Source: an uncultured Christensenellaceae bacterium (GTDB lineage: Bacteria; Bacillota; Clostridia; Christensenellales; Borkfalkiaceae). Taken from it: DNA of 20,642 bases. The stretch is from assembly GCA_910587625.1 (NCBI GenBank), contig CAJUMW010000003.1:87526-108167 (forward strand), in the 5' to 3' direction. The translations under genes were made by a program, and so were the position numbers. Below, piece by piece: positions 13,764 to 20,642 of the stretch. The notes beneath the pieces are model-generated. The model made no database searches and was not told where the DNA came from. It saw only the letters and a program-made list of their open reading frames with translations. The stretch's first letter is position 1. The number at the start of each line of letters is the position of its first letter.

Positions 13764-15719
13764 TTAAAAAATAGTCTTTTGCGCGTTTTCTTTGACAACT
13801 TTTTTTACAAAGCTATCAAGCTTAACTGTGTCTTTGGCTTCAACACCGCGCTTATTAACATTTACTGTGCCGTCTTCCGCCTCTTTATCTCCGACAACAA
13901 GCACATAAGGCACTTTTTCCATTTTAGCTTCGCGAATTTTATAACCGATTTTTTCGTTACGTTTATCTATTTCACATCTTATTCCGTAATTAGTAAGTTT
14001 TTCGGCAACCTTTTCCGCATAATCGAGCGTTCTGTCGGTTATTGGCAAAATTTTAACCTGCGTAGGACACATCCAAAGAGGGAATGCGCCTGCATATTTT
14101 TCAATCAAAAGAGCAAGAGTTCTTTCATAACAGCCGATGGAACTGCGATGAATAACATAAGGATGACGTTTTGCACCGTCTACGTCAACATACTGCATAT
14201 CGAAGCTTTCTCCTGCGGCAAAGTCAATTTGAATTGTAATCATTGTATCTTCTTTACCGTAGACGTTCTTTGCCTGAATATCGAGCTTAGGGCCGTAGAA
14301 CGCCGCTTCATCGTCGGCTTCAACATAGTCAAGCCCCAAATCGTCAAGTATAAATTTCATCATAGCTTCGGTGTTATTCCAAGCCTCGTCGTCATCTATA
14401 TATTTGTCTGATTTTGCTTTGCCTCGCTTTGAAAAACGGAATGTAACATCGTTTCTCATACCCAATGCATCGAGAAGGAAATACGATAAATCAAGACAGC
14501 GTTTAAATTCTTCCTCAACCTGCTCTTTAGTGCAAATGATATGTCCGTCAGAGAGCGTAAACTGTCTTACCCTTATAAGACCATGCATTTCTCCCGAAGC
14601 TTCTTTTCTGAACTCTGTCGCGGTTTCAGAATATCTGCAAGGCAAATCCCTGTATGACTTTAAGCCGTTTTTAAATATCTGATATTGGAACGGGCAGGTC
14701 ATTGGACGAAGCGCCATAATTTCTTCACCTTTTTCCGACTCACCGTATTCGTCTATTTCTCCCAAAATAAACATTTTGTCGCGGTAGTGCGCCCAGTGTC
14801 CGGAAATTTTGTAAAGATCGGATTTTGCCATATTTGGCGTTTTTGTAATCATAAATCCGCGCTTTTGCTCTTCATCTTCAACAAAACGCTGTAAAATCTG
14901 CAATATTTTTGCGCCTTTGGGCATCAAAATGGGCAAGCCCTGCCCTACTACGTCGCTGGTCATAAATATACCGAGATCGCGCCCAAGCTTATTATGATCG
15001 CGCTTTTTAGCCTCCTCAACGGCTACAAGATACTCTTCAAGCTGTGCTTTTTTTTCGAACGCAGTGCCGTAAATACGCGTAAGCATCTTGTTTTTTTCAT
15101 TTCCGCGCCAATAAGCGCCCGTAAGAGAAGTCAGCTTAAACGCCTTAATTTTGCCCGTATTGGACAGATGAGGTCCCCTGCAAAGGTCGGTAAAAGTGCC
15201 CTGTTTATAGAATGAGATGACGGCGTCCTCGGGCAAGTCGTTGATAAGTTCGATTTTATATTTTTCGTCGTACTTATCCATAAGCTTTAACGCCTCGGCA
15301 CGCGGCAGTTCAAAGCGCTCGATAGCTGTCTTCGAGTTTATTATTCTCTGCATTTCCGACTCAATCTTTTCAAAATCGTCCTGCGTTATGGGTGTATTGA
15401 AGTCGATATCATAGTAAAAACCGCTGTCAATAACGGGGCCTATTGCAAGTTTGCAAGTCGGATATATGTTTTTCAACGCCTGAGCCAGAATATGCGCGCA
15501 GGTGTGGCGGTAGACTTCAAGACCTTCTTTGTCCTTTAAGGTTACAATTTCAAGCAAATCTCCGTCTTTAAGCTTACTCGAAAGGTCGCAAAGCTCCCCG
15601 TTTATTTTTGCCGCAACTGCCGCCCTTGCAAGCCCCTCGCTTATTGCCGTAGCGGCGTTTGCACAATTAGCGCTGTTTTCCACCTGAATTTTGTCACCGT
15701 TTTTAAGAATGATTTCCAT
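13764..15719 (-). CDS. thrS: Threonyl-tRNA synthetase
   Basis: ThrRS charges tRNA-Thr with threonine. The 651 residues cover the full bacterial architecture: TGS domain (1-60); N2 editing domain with HTCAH (H72, H76) and LCRGPH (C180, H184), the residues that clear mischarged serine; class II catalytic core with RPMTCPF, whose Cys binds the catalytic zinc, RVRQFTLSDGHI, and motif 3 HRSSIGCYERTLALL; and an anticodon-binding domain from about 540 on. All editing and zinc residues checked are present. ATG 15717-15719 follows GGAGG with a 7-base gap. The gene is controlled by a T-box leader upstream. No terminator separates it from infC, so some read-through is likely. Confidence 0.98.
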   Translation of the reverse strand: MEIILKNGDKIQVENSANCANAATAISEGLARAAVAAKINGELCDLSSKLKDGDLLEIVTLKDKEGLEVYRHTCAHILAQALKNIYPTCKLAIGPVIDSGFYYDIDFNTPITQDDFEKIESEMQRIINSKTAIERFELPRAEALKLMDKYDEKYKIELINDLPEDAVISFYKQGTFTDLCRGPHLSNTGKIKAFKLTSLTGAYWRGNEKNKMLTRIYGTAFEKKAQLEEYLVAVEEAKKRDHNKLGRDLGIFMTSDVVGQGLPILMPKGAKILQILQRFVEDEEQKRGFMITKTPNMAKSDLYKISGHWAHYRDKMFILGEIDEYGESEKGEEIMALRPMTCPFQYQIFKNGLKSYRDLPCRYSETATEFRKEASGEMHGLIRVRQFTLSDGHIICTKEQVEEEFKRCLDLSYFLLDALGMRNDVTFRFSKRGKAKSDKYIDDDEAWNNTEAMMKFILDDLGLDYVEADDEAAFYGPKLDIQAKNVYGKEDTMITIQIDFAAGESFDMQYVDVDGAKRHPYVIHRSSIGCYERTLALLIEKYAGAFPLWMCPTQVKILPITDRTLDYAEKVAEKLTNYGIRCEIDKRNEKIGYKIREAKMEKVPYVLVVGDKEAEDGTVNVNKRGVEAKDTVKLDSFVKKVVKENAQKTIF

Positions 15720-15730
15720 AATAAAGCCTC

Positions 15731-15772
15731 CAAAAAATAAAAAATCCTTAAACGAAAAATAATCGTTTAAGG
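15731..15772 (-). terminator. T-box-controlled terminator before thrS
   Basis: CCTTAAACGA (15746-15755) and TCGTTTAAGG (15763-15772) form a 10-base-pair stem with a 7-base loop. On the minus strand T-rich sequence follows. The 5' arm of the RNA hairpin (CCTTAA) is also the partner of the T-box motif, so terminator and antiterminator exclude each other. Confidence 0.93.
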
Positions 15773-15939
15773 ACGCAATTACAAATTTTGCGCGGTTCCA
15801 CCTTAATTGTCTTTAAAAAGACCGCTTTAAAGTTACCCGAAATTAAAAAAGTGGTTTCCCGTTCTCCTTGGTAATTATGCGGCTCTCAGCTTCCCACACT
15901 CTCTGTGAATCCCTCAGCGGTACTTGTCTTTATTCGAGT
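15741..15939 (-). promoter_or_regulatory. T-box riboswitch (threonine specifier ACC)
   Basis: The minus strand carries the conserved T-box AATTAAGGTGGAACCGCG (15808-15791). Its bulge UGGA (15800-15797) can pair with the UCCA end of uncharged tRNA-Thr. TTAAGG and CGC of the motif can pair with the later CCTTAA and GCG to form the antiterminator. Stem I upstream has a GAGAG-type distal segment and a specifier region ATTACCAAGGAGAAC, in which ACC (15872-15870) is a threonine codon. Uncharged tRNA-Thr would thus switch thrS on. The specifier position is read by eye and a little less sure than the T-box itself. Confidence 0.93.
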
Positions 15940-15945
15940 GATTAT

Positions 15946-15974
15946 ATTGTAGTACAAGTTTTTTTGATTGTCAA
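15946..15974 (-). promoter_or_regulatory. Sigma-A promoter of thrS
   Basis: On the minus strand TTGACA (15974-15969), a 17-base spacer and TACAAT (15951-15946) give a strong promoter. The predicted start near 15939 gives a leader of about 220 bases that contains the whole T-box. Confidence 0.88.
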
Positions 15975-16005
15975 CAAGTTTAGAATACTTTCCGTCTAAA
16001 AATAT

Positions 16006-16034
16006 TTGCCATTTTTTAAATAAAATTGTATAAT
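16006..16034 (+). promoter_or_regulatory. Sigma-A promoter of leuS and the lipoprotein gene
   Basis: TTGCCA (16006-16011), a 17-base spacer and TATAAT (16029-16034) precede leuS. The predicted start near 16041 gives a leader of only about 23 bases, so there is no room for a T-box or other riboswitch. Confidence 0.82.
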
Positions 16035-16063
16035 CATTGTAACATTGAAATTTGAGGAAACAA

Positions 16064-18472
16064 ATGGCTTACACAAATTTTAGCGAAGTAGAAAAAAAGT
16101 GGATTAAGTATTGGGACGAGAACAAAACTTTTCATACCGATTTACACGATTTTTCAAAGCCTAAATACTATATTTTGGATATGTTCCCCTATCCTTCGGG
16201 CGCAGGTCTGCACGTCGGACACCCCGAGGGTTATACCGCAACCGATATTCTGGCAAGAATGAAAAGAATGCAGGGCTTTAACGTGTTGCACCCCATAGGC
16301 TTCGACAGTTTCGGACTCCCTGCGGAACAGTTCGCGATAAAGACGGGCAACAATCCCGACGCGTTCACTCAAAAAAACATTAATACTTTTACCGAACAGC
16401 TTAAAATGCTTGGTCTATCCTACGATTGGGATCAGACTATTTCCACATGCGACCCTTCTTACTATAAATGGACCCAGTGGATATTTAAACAGCTCTATAA
16501 CGAAGGCTTGGCGCGCTATATCGAAACACCCGTCAATTGGTGTGAAGAACTCGGCACCGTACTTGCAAACGACGAAATTATCGACGGAAAAAGCGAACGT
16601 GGCGGCTACCCCGTTGTGCGCAAGAATATGAAGCAGTGGGTTATAGATATTCAAAAATATTCCGAACGGCTTTTGAAGGGCTTGGACGAACTCGATTGGT
16701 GGGATTCCTCTAAAACCGCACAAAGAAATTGGATTGGTAAATCGGTTGGAGCAAACGTTGATTTCAAGATCGACGGCACAAATCAAACATTCACTGTTTT
16801 TACAACTCGCTGTGACACACTTTTCGGCGTAACCTATTGCGTTTTAGCGCCCGAGCATAAACTTGTAGACGTAATAACTACCGATAAACAGCGCGAAACA
16901 GTCAAAGAATACAAGCGAATATGCGCAAATAAATCCGACTTGGAGAGAACAGAACTCAACAAGGAAAAAACGGGTGCATTTACGGGTGCATACGCCATAA
17001 ACCCCGTAAACGGGAAAAAGATACCTATTTATATTTCAGATTATGTACTGACTTCTTACGGTACGGGCGCGATTATGGCTGTGCCTGCACACGACACGCG
17101 CGATTATGAGTTTGCAAAAAAATTCGATATCCCTATTATTCCCGTTCTCGAAGGCGGCAACATTGAAAAAGAGGCGTTTACGGGAGACGGCATACACATT
17201 AATTCAGACTTCTTGGACGGACTTGACAAGCAGCAAGCAATTGACAAAATGGCTGAATGGCTTGCAGAGCATAAATGCGGCAAAAAGACGGTCAGTTATA
17301 AACTGCGCGAGTGGATATTCGGACGTCAAAGATATTGGGGAGAACCTATCCCGGTAATTCATCTTGACGACGGAGAAATTGCCGTACTCAGCGACGACGA
17401 ACTTCCCCTAACTTTGCCCGAAATGCAGGATTATAAAGCGCACGGCGGCAATGCTCCGCTTGAAAACGCGCAAAGTTGGGTCAACGTTAAATACTACGAC
17501 AAGCTCGGTAAGCGAGAAACAACAACTATGCCGGGTTCAGCCGGATCAAGCTGGTACTTTTTGAGATACTGCGACCCTCACAACAATGAGGAATTTGCAA
17601 ATTACGACCTTTTAAAACATTGGATGCCCGTTGACTTTTATATGGGCGGCAAGGAACACCTTGTCGGGCACCTGCTCTACTCTCGTTTCTGGACAAATTT
17701 CTTATTCGATAAAGGACTTGTGCCCTATAAAGAACCGTTTAAAAAGCTTTATCATCAAGGACTTATACTCGGTGAGGACGGAAATAAAATGTCCAAGAGC
17801 CTAGGCAACGTAATTAACCCCAACGACATTGTCGACGAGTTCAGTGCAGACGTTTTGAGAATGTACGAAATGTTTATGGGCCCTGTTGTCGATTCAAAAC
17901 CCTGGTCAACTGCAAATATCGAGGGCGTCAAAAAGTTTGTAGACAGAATTTACAGGGTTTATTGCGAGCTTGACGTAATTTCGGATAAGCCCAATAAAAA
18001 CCTTGAAAAGATTTACCACCAAACGGTAAAAAAAGTTACCGACGACTATGAAAATATGAAAATCAACACCGCAATATCGCAGATGATGATTTTCTTGAAT
18101 GCTATTTATAAAGAGATTTCAGACGGCAATAAACTGCCTAAGCAATACGCAGAAGGACTAATTAAGCTTTTAAACCCCATTATTCCCTTTATTACCGAAG
18201 AAATTTGGAACACGGTTTTGGGACACAGCGGCACTATTGCTTACGAGCAATGGCCAGTTTACGACGAGGCAAAATGCGCCGAGGCTGGATTTGAATACGC
18301 GGTGCAGGTAAACAGTAAAATTAAGACTAAAATTACCGTACCTGCGGATATGAGCGCCGAAGATATTGAAAAGCTTGTAAAAGCCGATAAAGATATTGCG
18401 CCGCTTATCGATGGAAAACAGGTAAAGAAATTTATTTTAGTCCCCAAAAGATTGATAAATATTATAGTTTAA
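16064..18472 (+). CDS. leuS: Leucyl-tRNA synthetase
   Basis: LeuRS attaches leucine to tRNA-Leu. It has 802 residues, the usual bacterial length. Motifs in order: FPYPSGAGLHVGH (41-53, the HIGH signature as HVGH); CP1 editing domain with TTRCDTLFGVTY and GTGAIMAVPAHDTRDYEFA (about 330-350), whose editing residues look intact; WIFGRQRYWGEPIP; GSAGSSWYFLRY; KMSKS at 575-579; and a C-terminal anticodon and LeuRS-specific domain. ATG 16064-16066 follows GAGG with a 6-base gap. An in-frame TTG four codons earlier overlaps that site and is rejected. The lipoprotein gene begins 10 bases after its stop with no terminator between them, so the two share a transcript. Confidence 0.98.
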   Translation: MAYTNFSEVEKKWIKYWDENKTFHTDLHDFSKPKYYILDMFPYPSGAGLHVGHPEGYTATDILARMKRMQGFNVLHPIGFDSFGLPAEQFAIKTGNNPDAFTQKNINTFTEQLKMLGLSYDWDQTISTCDPSYYKWTQWIFKQLYNEGLARYIETPVNWCEELGTVLANDEIIDGKSERGGYPVVRKNMKQWVIDIQKYSERLLKGLDELDWWDSSKTAQRNWIGKSVGANVDFKIDGTNQTFTVFTTRCDTLFGVTYCVLAPEHKLVDVITTDKQRETVKEYKRICANKSDLERTELNKEKTGAFTGAYAINPVNGKKIPIYISDYVLTSYGTGAIMAVPAHDTRDYEFAKKFDIPIIPVLEGGNIEKEAFTGDGIHINSDFLDGLDKQQAIDKMAEWLAEHKCGKKTVSYKLREWIFGRQRYWGEPIPVIHLDDGEIAVLSDDELPLTLPEMQDYKAHGGNAPLENAQSWVNVKYYDKLGKRETTTMPGSAGSSWYFLRYCDPHNNEEFANYDLLKHWMPVDFYMGGKEHLVGHLLYSRFWTNFLFDKGLVPYKEPFKKLYHQGLILGEDGNKMSKSLGNVINPNDIVDEFSADVLRMYEMFMGPVVDSKPWSTANIEGVKKFVDRIYRVYCELDVISDKPNKNLEKIYHQTVKKVTDDYENMKINTAISQMMIFLNAIYKEISDGNKLPKQYAEGLIKLLNPIIPFITEEIWNTVLGHSGTIAYEQWPVYDEAKCAEAGFEYAVQVNSKIKTKITVPADMSAEDIEKLVKADKDIAPLIDGKQVKKFILVPKRLINIIV

Positions 18473-18482
18473 GGAGCTATTT

Positions 18483-19448
18483 ATGAAAACGTTTACCCCC
18501 CCCCCCCCCCGAAAAAATCTTTTAATTAAAGCATTTGCTTTGGTATTTGCTTCCGCTTTAAGCCTTACTTGCTTTTTCGGCTGTAACTTCGGTGGCGGCA
18601 ATTTAGACAATCCGCCTGACAACGGCAATAACAACGGTGACAACACGCAACCCTCGAAATACAGCAAAATTTTAGAAAGTATTCTAACCGACGAAAACTA
18701 CAACAGCATAATTAAAGAAGCAAAAGAAGATTTCAATTTTTATAGGTCCGCAAGCTTCGACCCACATCCTTATGCCTTTTTAAAGAAAAAAGGTCATAAT
18801 ATAGATGCCGTTAAATCGGGTGATTTGGAATGCAGAACTGTATCTTATGTATTAGATGAAGAGCCCAACAATCTGTATATTATGACATATGTTGAGAATG
18901 CTTCGTCAGACCCTTATTACACAGAATATACTCTTAAATACACTCTCAGTGAGCAAGAGATGAAAGATTATAAGTTCTTGCATAAAGATGGCTCATACTA
19001 CTACGTTCAAGCAGTGTTTATGAACGACGCTATATCTAAAACTAAGAAAGAAACGATAGTTAGCGAAACTAAAATGAACGTCAAAGCTCATAAGGAGATG
19101 AGGGATAGTATTGCAAAAACTACTACGGTAAAAAATAAATACAATAGCACAAAAATTAATTTTGTAATAAAAAGTTTTAATGAATCTAATCAAACATTTG
19201 ATATCAGAGTTTATCCTATGTATTCAAATAATACCTCTATGATTCTTAACAATAAAATGCTGGAATTATACATGACGCGTGGTACTCAAAAATTAAATAT
19301 TGTTAATGGTATTTATTATGCGCCAACTCTAGGTGGAAATTTTGAAATTTTGTCAAACGAAACAAAAGAACACGTTGCAACATATTACCATTCTCAAGAT
19401 ACTATTTTAGGCAACATATATACTAAAGATTTAAACGACCAAACTTAA
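18483..19448 (+). CDS. Unknown lipoprotein with poly-C tract at its start, probably phase-variable
   Basis: This 321-residue frame has ATG at 18483-18485 and AAGGAG with a 6-base gap, 10 bases after leuS. Codons 5-10 are made from 15 consecutive cytosines (four CCC proline codons plus parts of the flanking codons). A signal peptide follows: basic RKN, hydrophobic core 13-29, and the likely lipobox FFGC with C34; C30 is a poorer candidate. Residues 35-58 form a Gly/Asn/Asp/Pro-rich linker typical of surface lipoproteins. The rest (59-321) is hydrophilic and rich in Lys, Tyr and Asn, and I recognise no family in it. Adding or removing one C gives stops within about 15 codons. Location at the outer face of the membrane is inferred from the signal. 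The function is unknown. Confidence 0.8.
   Translation: MKTFTPPPPRKNLLIKAFALVFASALSLTCFFGCNFGGGNLDNPPDNGNNNGDNTQPSKYSKILESILTDENYNSIIKEAKEDFNFYRSASFDPHPYAFLKKKGHNIDAVKSGDLECRTVSYVLDEEPNNLYIMTYVENASSDPYYTEYTLKYTLSEQEMKDYKFLHKDGSYYYVQAVFMNDAISKTKKETIVSETKMNVKAHKEMRDSIAKTTTVKNKYNSTKINFVIKSFNESNQTFDIRVYPMYSNNTSMILNNKMLELYMTRGTQKLNIVNGIYYAPTLGGNFEILSNETKEHVATYYHSQDTILGNIYTKDLNDQT
18496..18510 (+). repeat. Homopolymeric tract of 15 C, candidate contingency locus
   Basis: Fifteen uninterrupted cytosines begin in codon 5 of the lipoprotein gene. The tract is exceptional in this AT-rich window; no other G or C run comparable in length was seen. As written the frame is open. With 14 C the frame reads into TAA right after an ATC TTT pair. 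With 16 C it reaches AAT TAA. Slipped-strand mispairing would therefore switch the gene on and off. Confidence 0.95.
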
Positions 19449-19474
19449 ACTCAATACGAATATTATTAAAAACA

Positions 19475-19513
19475 TAAAAAATCCCCTAACGGTTAAGCCG
19501 TTAGGGGGTTTTT
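19475..19513. terminator. Bidirectional terminator between lipoprotein gene and acpP
   Basis: CCCCTAACGG (19483-19492) and CCGTTAGGGG (19498-19507) form a 10-base-pair stem with a 5-base loop, flanked by an A-run (19476-19481) and a T-run (19509-19513). It serves the plus-strand lipoprotein transcript and the converging minus-strand acpP transcript. Confidence 0.92.
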
Positions 19514-19518
19514 AAAAA

Positions 19519-19740
19519 TTAAAGAGATTCAAGCATTTTTACAACATCGCCAACCGTCTTTAATTCGGAAACCTGTTCTTCGGGAATGGATTTCCCCGTT
19601 TCGTCTTCCAAAGTCATTAAAAGTTCGACAACGTCAAGAGAATCGGCACCGAGGTCCTTTACAATTTCACTGTTTTCAGTAATGTTTGCAACATTGACGT
19701 TCAACTGCTTGGCAAGCAAGTTTGCTACCTTTTCAAACAT
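19519..19740 (-). CDS. acpP: Acyl carrier protein
   Basis: ACP carries growing acyl chains in fatty acid synthesis. The 73-residue acidic protein contains DLGADSLDVVELLM (29-42), with Ser34 as the phosphopantetheine attachment site. Its size and helices match the family. ATG 19738-19740 follows AGGAGG with an 8-base gap. It has its own promoter and terminator and is not in a fab cluster here, since its upstream neighbour is tex. A role in another carrier-dependent pathway cannot be excluded, but the sequence is of the primary fatty-acid type. Confidence 0.95.
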   Translation of the reverse strand: MFEKVANLLAKQLNVNVANITENSEIVKDLGADSLDVVELLMTLEDETGKSIPEEQVSELKTVGDVVKMLESL

Positions 19741-19761
19741 AATTTATTCCTCCTGATTAAA

Positions 19762-19790
19762 ATTTTAACAAACAAGACTTTATATGTCAA
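19762..19790 (-). promoter_or_regulatory. Sigma-A promoter of acpP
   Basis: On the minus strand TTGACA (19790-19785), a 17-base spacer and TAAAAT (19767-19762) lie right after the tex stop codon. No terminator separates tex from acpP, so acpP may also receive read-through. Confidence 0.85.
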
Positions 19791-19792
19791 GT

Positions 19793-20642
19793 TTAATTTG
19801 CTTTTTTATTTGATACCTGTTTTAAAGACAGACCTATGCGCTGTTTTTTCTTGTCAAGCGCAATAATTACCGCTTTTACCTGCTGACCGACTTTTAATAC
19901 GTCGGACGGGTGTTTAATATATCTGTCGGTAATTTCGGAAATATGCACAAGTCCGTCTTGATGCACCCCTATATCCACAAACGCGCCAAAGTCAATTACG
20001 TTTCTTACCGTGCCGTCAACTACCATACCGACGGACAAATCTTCAATACTGAGTATATCGCGCCTCAACTGTCTTTGAGGCAGGCTGTCACGGATATCTC
20101 TGCCGGGCTTTATAAGCTCGTTTATAATATCCTTCATTGTTGCCTTATCAAGCTCGCAGTATTCCGCAGCTTTATCTTCCCCATAAGTTTTGACTTTTTG
20201 CGGCAATTCCCTTAATTTTCCCTCTCTTACGTCGCTGTCGTTATAGCCGAACAGTTCAAGTAATTTTTCTGCTTTTTTGTAGGACTCGGGATGCACCGCA
20301 GTGTTATCCATAATATTTTTACCGTCAGTAATACGAAGGAAACCGGCACACTGCTCATATGCCTTAGCTCCCAGCTTGGAAACCTTTAAAAGCTGCGAGC
20401 GCTCGGTAAACTTACCGTTTTCTTCGCGGTACGCCACAATATTTTTAGCTATTCCGGCATTGAGTCCGGCAACGTATTTTAACAGAGAAACGCTCGCCGT
20501 ATTTAAATCGACGCCTACGTTGTTTACACAATCTTCCAAAACGCCGCCAAGCACGCTGTCGAGCCGCTTTTTATCCATATCGTGTTGATACTGACCTACG
20601 CCAATGGATTTGGGGTCGATTTTAATTAATTCCGCAAGGGGG
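19793..20642 (-). CDS. tex: Tex-family RNA-binding protein, C-terminal part (5' truncated by window edge)
   Basis: The open frame continues to the right edge. The first full codon is 20641-20639, giving 282 visible residues of a protein normally over 700 long. The fragment begins with KIDPKSIGVGQYQHD and KRLDSVLGGVLEDCVNNVG, the highly conserved Tex/YhgF region. It continues with a helix-hairpin-helix pair (VDLNTASVSLLKYV, GIAKNIVAYREENG) and ends in an S1 RNA-binding domain (about the last 80 residues, containing FGAFVDIGVHQDGLVHISEI). Tex is a nucleic-acid-binding protein linked to transcription and RNA metabolism. An internal ATG at 20578 is not the true start, since conserved sequence runs on upstream of it. 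acpP follows after 52 bases. Confidence 0.95.
   Translation of the reverse strand, partial: PLAELIKIDPKSIGVGQYQHDMDKKRLDSVLGGVLEDCVNNVGVDLNTASVSLLKYVAGLNAGIAKNIVAYREENGKFTERSQLLKVSKLGAKAYEQCAGFLRITDGKNIMDNTAVHPESYKKAEKLLELFGYNDSDVREGKLRELPQKVKTYGEDKAAEYCELDKATMKDIINELIKPGRDIRDSLPQRQLRRDILSIEDLSVGMVVDGTVRNVIDFGAFVDIGVHQDGLVHISEITDRYIKHPSDVLKVGQQVKAVIIALDKKKQRIGLSLKQVSNKKAN

Noticed and set aside
13779..14411. A 210-codon open frame on the plus strand
   Set aside because: It lies antisense to the conserved anticodon-binding and catalytic part of thrS, has no ribosome binding site and no recognisable domain. It is a shadow of the thrS codon pattern.
16012..16063. T-box or other riboswitch before leuS
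   Set aside because: The promoter leaves a leader of only about 23 bases. The T-box nearby is on the opposite strand and belongs to thrS.
18437..18667. A 76-codon minus-strand frame crossing the poly-C tract (poly-Gly in reverse)
   Set aside because: It has no ribosome binding site or promoter, and lies opposite a frame with all translation signals and a clear lipoprotein signal.

Overview
The window is AT-rich chromosomal DNA from a low-GC Gram-positive bacterium, most likely a member of the Clostridia (Bacillota). The reasons are the gene order murB-PHP-whiA-dnaE-pfkA, a thrS T-box leader, an attenuated infC-rpmI-rplT leader, strong AGGAGG ribosome binding sites and near-consensus sigma-A promoters with 17-base spacers. 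A more exact placement is not possible from these genes. Almost everything is core housekeeping; no phage, transposase, CRISPR array or resistance gene was seen.

Layout: 1-1024 holds the end of a LexA-type repressor (+) facing a zinc-type cation diffusion facilitator (-). 1063-1220 is a complete tRNA-Thr(GGU) unit with its own promoter and terminator. 1247-1497 is a complete minus-strand unit for a 51-residue unknown peptide. 1506-3560 carries fruK and pfkA (-), separated by an intrinsic terminator. 3585-10749 is a long minus-strand run read in the order secreted solute-binding-like protein, murB, PHP phosphoesterase, whiA, dnaE. 10786-10883 is a cluster of palindromes. 10956-15974 (all -) is read thrS, infC, rpmI, rplT, rlmB-like methyltransferase, yebC, with a T-box before thrS and an attenuator leader before infC. 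16006-19448 (+) holds leuS followed directly by an unknown lipoprotein. 19519-20642 (-) holds acpP and the C-terminal part of tex.

Several parts fit each other. The thrS T-box reads specifier ACC and carries the acceptor-pairing bulge UGGA. These match the GGU anticodon and the UCCA 3' end of the tRNA-Thr encoded in the same window. The infC leader has a perfect terminator hairpin and an upstream segment that could form an alternative antiterminator, as expected for L20 autoregulation.

The most unusual item is the lipoprotein behind leuS. Its fifth codon opens into an uninterrupted run of 15 cytosines (18496-18510). The frame is open as written, but gaining or losing one C stops translation within about 15 codons. 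This looks like a slipped-strand phase-variation switch on a surface lipoprotein. Other points for a second look are the 51-codon peptide unit, the palindrome cluster before the orphan solute-binding protein, and the absence of rapZ and yvcK between murB and whiA.
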